Shown piece after piece: positions 6,750-13,202 of a stretch of 13,809 nucleotides of DNA. How positions within the stretch are numbered: the stretch's first letter is position 1; every line of letters begins with the position of its first letter. The stretch comes from Enterospora canceri. Its lineage: Eukaryota > Microsporidia > Enterocytozoonidae. The position numbers and the translations under genes were made by a program. The notes beneath the pieces are model-generated. The model did not search any database, had not been told where the DNA came from, and was given only the letters and a program-made list of their open reading frames with translations. The DNA is taken from the NCBI GenBank assembly GCA_002087915.1, contig LWDP01000058.1, positions 1-13,809 on the forward strand, read 5' to 3'.

Positions 6750-7054
6750 ACTTTATCCAGACATGAGAATTGATTTGTCTTTCGTTTTTGTGTTCCTGTA
6801 AATATGTGTTGTTAACACAAAAAAGAGACTGTGATTTGGAGAAAGCTACAATTGATCTTTTAGACACCTGATGAGTGTTTTCATCACCTTAATGGGTATG
6901 AGTAATGTCAGAAAGACTTTAAATATCTTAAGTAAAGGATTGGTGTTATTCACTCTTACAGAGACAATTACAATTTTAATTCAAGCTATCAGTGTCTCAA
7001 TGAGAAGTCTAAACAGGATGCAATATCTCTCTAATCAATAAGCATTTATTTAGC

Positions 7055-8253
7055 TTAGGCTGGAACTGGTACACCATAATGTCTTAGTAATTTGGCTTCT
7101 TTTTCTATATATGAAAATAGCTTTTCCCTTGAATACCTCAGTGGTGCTTCAAAACCGGTGATTCCCAATGAAACCTTACATTGGTCCAAGAAGTTCCCGT
7201 ACACAATGTAATCAAAATCATTATCTAGAAACACGCAGCTTATTGTGATGTGTTCCAAAAGTTTCTCCATTTTTCCTGATTTGAAATCCACGTTCTTCTT
7301 TGATTGTGCATCCTTCATAAATTCAAGAAATGTATTTAGGAATTGCTTGAGTTTTGCCGTAACAAGTGTTTTGTATTTCATCCCCACAAATTGATCTCGT
7401 ATTATCTTAAGAGTTGGTTTATCTTTTTTCATTAAATTATCATTGTGAAATGGTAATGGAAACAAGTAGTGCATGTAGTAGACATCATTCATGAAGAAGT
7501 CGTAGTTTGCTGGATCATATTTCAAAAATTGATCTGATGTTAAATCGTGCTCAGTCATGAATCCCTTTTGGAACCAGAAGTTGTACAAATCCACATTGTA
7601 CTCCATAATCAGCAGAAAATGGAGTTTTAAGCTTTGTTCCCCTATGGTTCTGTTCATCTCTACCACATCATTTTCTATTTTATTCAGGTTGTTTATAATG
7701 AAATTGTCCTTTGCACACGTCTTCAAATATTCCTTCGCTGTTTGTATTCTGCTGATTCTATTCGATTTCTTCAATCCATAATAATCTCTGTTGTTTGGTT
7801 GTGCATAAGTTTGAATTGTTATTATTGGTCTCTTAAACCTCTCCAAATCAACTTTTCTTTCCTTCTGCACCACCTTGAAATCTACTTCAGCCTTTTCCTT
7901 CATTTCCTTCAACTTTCTCTGATATTCTTCCAGCTCCTTTTACTTCCTAATTCTCTTTTCCTGATTCCTCTTCTCTCTTTCTTTCCATTCTGCCATCACC
8001 TTTGTATTGTCATCTGCTTCTTCAAGTTCATGTTCATAGGCCAAATAGTCATTTTCTCCTCAAGCTTCTGAGTTGGTTTCTTGATTGTTTTTGTTGTTGC
8101 TTTCTCTGTTCCTGTTTTCTCCTTCTCCATTTCATTTTTCATTACCTGAACTTTCTTAAGAACCATCCAAATTACGACTGATGCAACTGCTGCTACCACA
8201 GCAGTAATGATTCCCAGTACCATGAAGAAGACATAATCACTCTTTATCTTCAT
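7055..8253 (-). pseudogene. Membrane-anchored charged protein of unknown function, frameshifted and stopped
   Basis: The ATG at 8253 opens a frame starting MKIKSDYVFFMVLGII. It has one transmembrane segment at about residues 7-31 (hydrophobic, Ala/Val-rich) followed by a Lys/Glu-rich stretch. That frame runs to a TGA at 7996, but the likely coding sequence leaves it near the T4 run at 8052-8055 (A4 on the coding strand), where one extra A would keep it open. It continues as DYLAYEHELEEADD, then a charged coiled-coil-like region (KEREKRNQEKRIRK). It next meets an in-frame TAA at 7940-7942 and then reads on for about 300 residues to the TAA at 7055. The restored length would be about 400 residues. 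The C-terminal part is folded-looking and is not recognised. Two lesions suggest a decaying gene, though low-quality sequence could produce both. Confidence 0.65.
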
Positions 8254-8420
8254 AAGGTTCCACAATATTTTTTAATTTATCTAAAATTGATTGGTTGAAA
8301 CACATTACCCGTTTGAGTTTATATTGAGATTCAATTAGTTAGTCAACTAGGCGCATCTTGAATAATGAGCTGATCAATATTACGCCTTCTATTCTCAAAA
8401 TGTCGAGTACTTGAAAATAA

Positions 8421-8434
8421 TGCAAATTTTACCC
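8421..8434 (+). promoter_or_regulatory. TGCAAATTTTACCC motif upstream of the isolated C/D unit
   Basis: Matches TGCTAATTTTACCC at 6162-6175 at 13 of 14 positions. It lies 78 bases before a C box, against 82 at the other site. No ORF with a nearby ATG follows it, so it is not explained as a protein-gene start signal. Confidence 0.5.
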
Positions 8435-8504
8435 ATTAATTTCTGACTAATAAATTCACTAAAAGACAAAGAAGAATGAACTGATTGAGTGCTATCTCGT
8501 AACA

Positions 8505-8567
8505 AACTGGAATGATGATTATGATTGGTGTTGCGGATTCGTGAAGTTAATGCCCTTCTGACCAGTT
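8505..8567 (+). ncRNA. C/D-box snoRNA-like unit F, isolated copy
   Basis: Six perfect stem pairs, AACTGG (8505-8510) with CCAGTT (8562-8567), bracket C box ATGATGA (8512-8518) and D box CTGA (8558-8561), a span of 50 nt. A C'-like GTGAAGT lies at 8541-8547. The candidate guide next to D is TAATGCCCTT. Between the boxes it shares little with the array units, as expected of RNAs with different targets rather than copies of a repeat. Confidence 0.72.
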
Positions 8568-8678
8568 ATCTACCACTCGTTCATATTGTAATATTTGATA
8601 AATGTGTCTGTACAGTTATTCTAGCACTATATTCGGTCAGTCAATTTGTCCTAACATTCTTTTCCTAATTTAACACAT

Positions 8679-8682
8679 CCCC
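8679..8682 (+). promoter_or_regulatory. CCCC initiation signal for DNA polymerase kappa
   Basis: CCCC lies ten bases before the ATG at 8693, preceded by CTAATTTAACACAT. The spacing is longer than at other genes here. Confidence 0.4.
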
Positions 8683-8692
8683 AATTCAACGA

Positions 8693-10231
8693 ATGGTAGA
8701 GGGTGTGAAATTCACAGTAGTAAACAGTACAGGAGAGCTGTTTGAGGAGAACGAGGAACAGAGAATGTTCGCAGTGCACGAGAAAGCAGAGAATTTGAGA
8801 CAAAAATACGCAGAACGAGTTGAAGAAATTCAGGCAGCACGAAATTACGTGGATATGGATATGGAAATAGACAAATTGAAAATGGCATGGCCAGCTCTCT
8901 TTGGACTTGATGATCCCGATGAATTCTACGTCCACGTTGATTTGGACAGCTACTACGCATCCGTTGAAACACTATTGAATCCAAAACTAAAGGATGTTCC
9001 ACTTGCAGTTGGAAGCATGGCAATGATTGCAACAAGCAACTACAAAGCAAGAGAATATAACGTAAAGGCAGGTATGCCAGGGTATCACGCTAAGAAACTC
9101 TGTCCTCATCTTGTTATAATACCACCACAAATGAATCAGTACAATTATTATTCTGAAGTGATCATGGAAATATTAAGCTGTTACGACACTCAGATTGAAA
9201 TATACGGAATTGATGAGTCGTGTATGGTATTCAATGAGGATAAATTAGTTCAGGCCTATGAATATCACAACAGTACAAATGCTAAAAATGATCAGATAAA
9301 ATATGGTGGATTCAATACCACCAGTATATCAAAATTAGTAGAAAAAATACGACAAACAGTCTACAACAAAACAAAACTAACAATCAGTGCAGGAATATCA
9401 CTATGTAGAGGTCACGCAAAGTTTGCATCCAACATAAACAAGCCAAATGGACAACTGTGTATTATAGACAATTTTGATCAATACATATTAAACCTACCCT
9501 GTGACAAAATAAATGGGATTGGGAAAATGACCAAATTGCGGCTGTCGAAGACGTTTCAAGTGACAACAGTGGCTGATTTACGAAACAAACATGCAGAATG
9601 TGCGTTGGTCTTTCCAACCAAAACATTTCTGAATGTGTTCAGGTTGTCATTTGGGTTCTCTCAATTTGATTTCGCACATTCATCAAAATACAACAGCAAC
9701 TTCAAATCAATTGGAAACAGCTACACAATCAGAAAAACAACGAGCTATGTCGAAACAGTGCAACGACTGTACGAGATATCGCAACAAGTGTGGCAAAGAA
9801 TGAAGAAATGTGACATGTATGGAATGGTGGTGACTCTTGTGATAAAATATAGCACATTTAAGCTTGTTACACGGAGGAAGAAGATTAATTTTGTGATGAA
9901 AAGGCACAGAGAACTCTTTGAGACAGTGGTAGAGCTGTTACAGGAGAATGTGGTGATGAATGAGAGCAAAATGAAGGTAGTGGACGAGGAAATCAGGATG
10001 CTGGGCGTAACTGTAAGTGACTTATCAAAACGAAGCAACCTGAAGACATTAGAGGAATTTGTGGTGGAAAAGAAGGCAATAGATCCACGGAAGTGTTTCC
10101 TGTGCCAGAAGCTGTTTCTTCACGAATCAGATGTTGTATTCGAGTCACACGTAAACAGGTGCGTAGACAAGGCAGAACGAGACGAAAAAGAAGCCAAAAA
10201 GAGAATCGACTATTATATAAGGAAGAAATAG
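8693..10231 (+). CDS. POLK: Y-family translesion DNA polymerase kappa with UBZ zinc finger
   Basis: A 512-residue DinB/Pol kappa-type polymerase that copies past damaged template bases in the nucleus. An N-terminal helical extension of about 75 residues (the N-clasp that marks kappa) precedes the palm. HVDLDSYYASVE (81-92) carries metal-binding D83, and YGIDES (171-176) carries D174 and E175. The fingers segment AIATSNYKAREYNVKAGMPGYHA-like region is at about 111-133, and the helix-hairpin-helix INGIGKM at 273-279. A little-finger domain follows to about 450. The end has a C2HC finger (C468, C471, H486, C490) of the UBZ4/Rad18 type, which in human Pol kappa binds ubiquitinated PCNA. The last residues, RIDYYIRKK, loosely recall a PCNA-binding motif. 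All catalytic acids are present and the frame is intact. It converges on uL14 with 16 bases between stops. Confidence 0.93.
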   Translation: MVEGVKFTVVNSTGELFEENEEQRMFAVHEKAENLRQKYAERVEEIQAARNYVDMDMEIDKLKMAWPALFGLDDPDEFYVHVDLDSYYASVETLLNPKLKDVPLAVGSMAMIATSNYKAREYNVKAGMPGYHAKKLCPHLVIIPPQMNQYNYYSEVIMEILSCYDTQIEIYGIDESCMVFNEDKLVQAYEYHNSTNAKNDQIKYGGFNTTSISKLVEKIRQTVYNKTKLTISAGISLCRGHAKFASNINKPNGQLCIIDNFDQYILNLPCDKINGIGKMTKLRLSKTFQVTTVADLRNKHAECALVFPTKTFLNVFRLSFGFSQFDFAHSSKYNSNFKSIGNSYTIRKTTSYVETVQRLYEISQQVWQRMKKCDMYGMVVTLVIKYSTFKLVTRRKKINFVMKRHRELFETVVELLQENVVMNESKMKVVDEEIRMLGVTVSDLSKRSNLKTLEEFVVEKKAIDPRKCFLCQKLFLHESDVVFESHVNRCVDKAERDEKEAKKRIDYYIRKK

Positions 10232-10247
10232 CTGTAGTAAATACTGT

Positions 10248-10694
10248 TTAATCAATTGATGATGCCTGGGATGCAATCTTAGGCCATGCTTCTGCAACTT
10301 CTCTAGGAATCGCACCAGAAATCTGAGTTCCCTTCAATTCGCCATTTTCATTAACCAGAATACACGCATTATCATCGAAGCAGATATTCACGCCGTCTTT
10401 CCTCTTCCAAATCTTCCTCTGTCTTACCACAATCGCAAGAACCACCTTCTTTCTCAGCTCTGGCTTTCCCTTTCTCACCGAAACACGAACTACATCACCA
10501 GGCCCTGCCTTTGGAATTGTGTTCTTGCTGGTCTGTAGGTGCTTTACGCCAATGATCTTCACCTCTTTCGCTCCAGAATTGTCTATCACCTTCATCATTG
10601 TCTCAGTTTGCACGCCTCTTGTGATGTTTGTTCTTGCCTTCTTTGGGAGCTTGTCTCTCTTCAACACCTGTGCTGGAGCAACTTCTTTACCCAT
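10248..10694 (-). CDS. RPL23: 60S ribosomal protein uL14 (eukaryotic L23)
   Basis: A 148-residue cytosolic large-subunit protein at the 60S subunit interface. It matches family uL14 along most of its length: TMMKVIDNSGAKEVKIIGVK (about 32-51), the basic VRVSVRKGKPELRKKV (69-84), VVRQRKIWKRKDGV (89-102), FDDNACILVNENGELKGTQI (106-125), and the C-terminal EVAEAWPKIASQASSI that matches the eukaryotic end. The first 25 or so residues, rich in Lys and Pro, replace the usual eukaryotic N-terminal tail. The start at 10694 (MGKEVAPAQV) is set by CCCC five bases upstream; an upstream GTG or other in-frame start would add unrelated residues. It follows OLA1 on the same strand after 69 bases. Confidence 0.96.
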   Translation of the reverse strand: MGKEVAPAQVLKRDKLPKKARTNITRGVQTETMMKVIDNSGAKEVKIIGVKHLQTSKNTIPKAGPGDVVRVSVRKGKPELRKKVVLAIVVRQRKIWKRKDGVNICFDDNACILVNENGELKGTQISGAIPREVAEAWPKIASQASSID

Positions 10695-10699
10695 TTTAT

Positions 10700-10703
10700 G
10701 GGG
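10700..10703 (-). promoter_or_regulatory. CCCC initiation signal for uL14
   Basis: The - strand reads CATCCCCATAAAATG with the ATG at 10694. About 20 bases further upstream is TGCAAATTTTTA, similar to the motif ahead of the snoRNA-like units. Confidence 0.55.
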
Positions 10704-10763
10704 ATGAAAGAATAAAAATTTGCAAAATAATTCATAAGGCCCCATTTACCTAAATTAGGCTTC

Positions 10764-11909
10764 TTACTTCTTTCCCTTTGGAACATTGGCCTTAAAGTGT
10801 AGGATGTCACCGTCCTTAACAACGTAGTCTTTTCCCTTTTGCATAAACTTGCCTTTCTCTTTCATTTTCACCTCAGATGGATTCTCCTTGAAATCCCCGT
10901 ATTCCATGACATCAGCACACACAAAATACTTCTCGAAGTCGCCGTGTATCACTCCAGCAGCCTCTGGTGCCTTCATTCCCCTTCGTATTGTCCAGCTCTT
11001 TACTTCATCTTTTCCTACTGTAAAATAACTTATCAAATCAAGTGTTTCGAAACCATAGGAGACCAGTTTCTTTATCACGTCCCCATCTATGAATTTGCTG
11101 CAGAGAACTATCGTATTCTCTTTGTATTGGTCCAGGACAGCCTTCAGGTGCTTATTTCCCTTACGCTCCTTGTAGTGCTTCTCAGATATGTTTGCTATGA
11201 CTGTAACTCGCTTAGTAGTCAGAAGATTCGTTGTGTTGATGAATTCAACATCTTCAGAAGTCCACTCCGCCTCACTGATGAACTTCTCTTTGAGGACTTC
11301 AATCATTTTATCACACAGCTGCACGTGCATTTGGAGCTTCTTGTTGTGTGGATCAGCTCATGCCACTTTCTCAGCTCTGAATTTCACTTTTCCTATCAAT
11401 TCAACATCTTTTAGTCTCAATTCCTCCTTGATCGTGTTGATATCTCGAATTGGATCAATATTGCCGTCAATATGAGTTATTTCTGAGTCAGTGAAGCAAC
11501 GTACGACCAGAAAAATGCCGTCTACTCTTCTTATGTGTTCTAGAAACTGATTTCCAAGGCCAATGCCTTCTGAAGAACCTTTGACCAGTCCAGCGATGTC
11601 TACGATCGTAAGAGTGGCATTACAGATCTTCTTTGGCTTGTATGTACTGCTAAGGAACTCAATGCGTTCATCTTCAATCTTGAGAATGCCGTGGTGAGGA
11701 TCTTTGGTGCAAAATGCAAAATTTTCAGCTCGTACAGCCGAATTGGTCAATGCATTAAACAAGGTGCTCTTTCCAACATTGGGCAGCCCAACTAGGCCAA
11801 TTGATAGGCCACTTGTTTTGTTTGGCCTGGCAAACAGCTTGACAATCTGCGCCTTGGATGACAATTCTTTTTTGATTGATTTTTTAACATCTTTGAATTC
11901 TGTGTTCAT
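10764..11909 (-). pseudogene. OLA1: OLA1/YchF family P-loop ATPase, interrupted by an in-frame TGA
   Basis: One continuous 381-codon frame with a single TGA at 11358-11360 (codon 184). The N-terminal half has G1 GLPNVGKST (41-49), FCTKDP with the switch I Thr, G3 DIAGLVKGSSEGIGLGNQFL (about 104-123) and THIDGNIDPIRDI. The C-terminal half has G4-equivalent NISE (240-243), which marks the ATP-preferring OLA1 subfamily, and the TGS-like domain with YFTVGKDEVKSWTIRRGMKAPEAAGVIHGDFEK. OLA1/YchF binds ribosomes and affects translation and stress responses. Total length fits human and yeast OLA1, so nothing else is missing. The stop falls in a variable linker (KVA-stop-ADPHNKK), where other eukaryotes have unconserved residues. 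A sequencing error, a nonsense allele or readthrough are all possible. The ATG at 11909 is the first in frame; no CCC element is seen. It is divergent from TFIIF beta by 124 bases. Confidence 0.9.
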
Positions 11910-12018
11910 GAATAAGGCATCACAGGAAAATAATTTATATACAGCCACTGATCAATATTGATTAAATAGTTACTGCTATTCAATCAGACAGAGTACCTGA
12001 AAATATCAGAATTCCAGT

Positions 12019-12266
12019 ATTGAACCCCAGTTTATGCCTAAGGAAATCAATAGAAATTCAACCAGAGCATTTCTAGTCAAAATGCCAAAGTATCTCAGCA
12101 ACCAAATAAAGGAATGTCTAGAGAATGAGACAATTGGTCATGTGAAGCTGGATATGACCACATCTGACACAGAAGCAGAAATAAGATTCAATAGAAGATT
12201 CAAGCCAAGTCAATACAAGTTTATGCAAAGAAGTATGGGTAAAAAAGACAAACAGGCAGTTTCCTT
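12019..12266 (+). repeat. 248-bp exact duplicate, left copy (assembly overlap at the n)
   Basis: Identical to 12268-12515, with a single n at 12267 between the copies. The duplicated length plus the n is 249 bases, so the frame is unchanged, but 83 codons of TFIIF beta appear twice. Exact identity flanking a one-base gap is the mark of two contigs joined without merging their overlap. Confidence 0.92.
12025..12028 (+). promoter_or_regulatory. CCCC initiation signal for the TFIIF beta gene
   Basis: TTGAACCCCAGTTTATG places CCCC five bases before the ATG at 12034, the same spacing as in uL14. Confidence 0.5.
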
Positions 12267-12669
12267 NATTGAACCCCAGTTTATGCCTAAGGAAATCAAT
12301 AGAAATTCAACCAGAGCATTTCTAGTCAAAATGCCAAAGTATCTCAGCAACCAAATAAAGGAATGTCTAGAGAATGAGACAATTGGTCATGTGAAGCTGG
12401 ATATGACCACATCTGACACAGAAGCAGAAATAAGATTCAATAGAAGATTCAAGCCAAGTCAATACAAGTTTATGCAAAGAAGTATGGGTAAAAAAGACAA
12501 ACAGGCAGTTTCCTTAGAAGGAAATCGAATCCCACTCTATGAACTAAGCAGAATGATGACAGTACAGCCAGAAATGAATGATGAGTACTTTCAGTTCAAG
12601 AGGGCTCTACAGCAAACCAGTACTAGGGCAACCCAGGAATTGTGCGTTTTTTACTCCTCCGAAACATGA
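12034..12669 (+). pseudogene. TFG2: TFIIF beta subunit (RAP30/Tfg2), truncated by a transposon and duplicated by assembly
   Basis: After removing one copy of the 248-base overlap, the product is 128 residues. RAFLVKMPKYLSNQIKECL (about 11-29) matches the RAP30 LVKVPKYLSQQW segment, then comes the GHVKLDM/EAEIRFN dimerisation strands, and LEGNRIPLYELSRMMT...EYFQFKRAL matches the family LEGxxxxRxECRPxxxxxYMxLKR. This is the TFIIF alpha-contact domain of the Pol II initiation factor. The C-terminal winged-helix half, expected in a protein of about 250 residues, is absent. Near residue 112 the sequence turns into what looks like a hAT transposon end, and the last 16 or so codons (to the TGA at 12667) are non-native. 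The start is supported by CCCC five bases upstream. Confidence 0.75.
12268..12515 (+). repeat. 248-bp exact duplicate, right copy (assembly overlap at the n)
   Basis: The second copy of 12019-12266. It runs on without a break into the rest of TFIIF beta and the transposon, so the TFIIF-transposon junction lies within one contig. Confidence 0.92.
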
Positions 12670-13043
12670 GTAAATATTGTTTGTTTGTTGTCGAATGTCT
12701 GTATATTAATTTTAGGGGTTAACCAACATGGCATTTTAAATATTTTATTTGTTTACTTCTCGCTTTTTGTCATTCTCCATTACATGTTAAAAAACCTTGA
12801 ATTTTATACTAAATGGGACAATCAAAAAAAGTAAGGTTGCAAAGATAGCTGAATTGGTCAGTTTAGAACCAGAAACGCTTTTTTCGGTATTAAACAGATT
12901 TCTGTTTTGCTGTGCGTGTAGAACTGACATCAAATCCCTTACATCAAGGGATGTCAGGCGACACATTGGGTCAATATTACATAAAAATAATGTTTTATGT
13001 ACTAGACTCAATGTGTTATCTACAAAAACTTATCAAAACGATA

Positions 13044-13122
13044 GGTTGGTCGCGAAAACTGTTACGAAAGGTTTTCTAGAAGCTGATATTCCTCTCTACA
13101 AGCTTCGAATAGATTCTATCAA
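13044..13122 (+). repeat. 79-bp exact duplicate, left copy (assembly overlap at the n)
   Basis: Identical to 13124-13202, with one n at 13123 between. Removing one copy plus the n deletes 80 bases and brings the two transposase reading frames into register, which supports an assembly join rather than a biological repeat. Confidence 0.92.
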
Positions 13123-13123
13123 N

Positions 13124-13202
13124 GGTTGGTCGCGAAAACTGTTACGAAAGGTTTTCTAGAAGCTGATATTCCTCTCTACAAGCTTCGAATAGATTCTATC
13201 AA
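13124..13202 (+). repeat. 79-bp exact duplicate, right copy (assembly overlap at the n)
   Basis: The second copy of 13044-13122, continuing into the catalytic core of the transposase. Confidence 0.92.

Larger units (their letters stand above)
6059..7054. other. Gene-poor region holding a C/D-box snoRNA-like array
   Basis: About 1 kb with no convincing protein gene on either strand, which is unusual against gaps of 16-125 bases in most of the window. Its left half has a TATA-like box, an ACCCC element and five to six C/D-box units, listed separately. Positions 6750-7054 hold only AT-rich sequence and two small inverted repeats (6805-6819 and 6869-6886), with no recognised function. Confidence 0.6.
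8254..8692. other. Intergenic region with one C/D-box unit and the Pol kappa promoter
   Basis: About 440 bases without a convincing protein ORF. It contains the TGCAAATTTTACCC motif (8421-8434), snoRNA-like unit F (8505-8567), and the CCCC signal of the polymerase gene at its right end. Nothing recognised in 8254-8420. Confidence 0.55.

Noticed and set aside
6805..6819. TGTGTT/AACACA hairpin followed by an A run, like a terminator.
   Set aside because: Rho-independent-type terminators are not expected in a eukaryotic nucleus, and no transcript end is implied.
6869..6886. TGATGA/TCATCA inverted repeat, readable as a C box on either strand.
   Set aside because: No D box at the right distance and no terminal stem on either strand; it is a small hairpin only.
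8548..8557. Guide TAATGCCCTT of unit F as a match to the SSU rRNA sequence near GAUGCCCUUAGA.
   Set aside because: The resemblance is to the sense strand of the rRNA, whereas a guide must be antisense; no target is claimed.
10695..10745. A 17-residue extension of uL14 upstream of MGKEVAPAQ.
   Set aside because: It reads through the CCCC initiation signal and has no similarity to uL14 N-termini.
12019..12515. A genuine tandem duplication inside TFIIF beta.
   Set aside because: Perfect identity around a single n, and the same pattern at 13044-13202, indicate contig overlap.
12834..12840. Programmed frameshift at the A7 run in the transposase.
   Set aside because: A homopolymer length change fits mutation or sequencing error, and the same copy also carries a stop codon.
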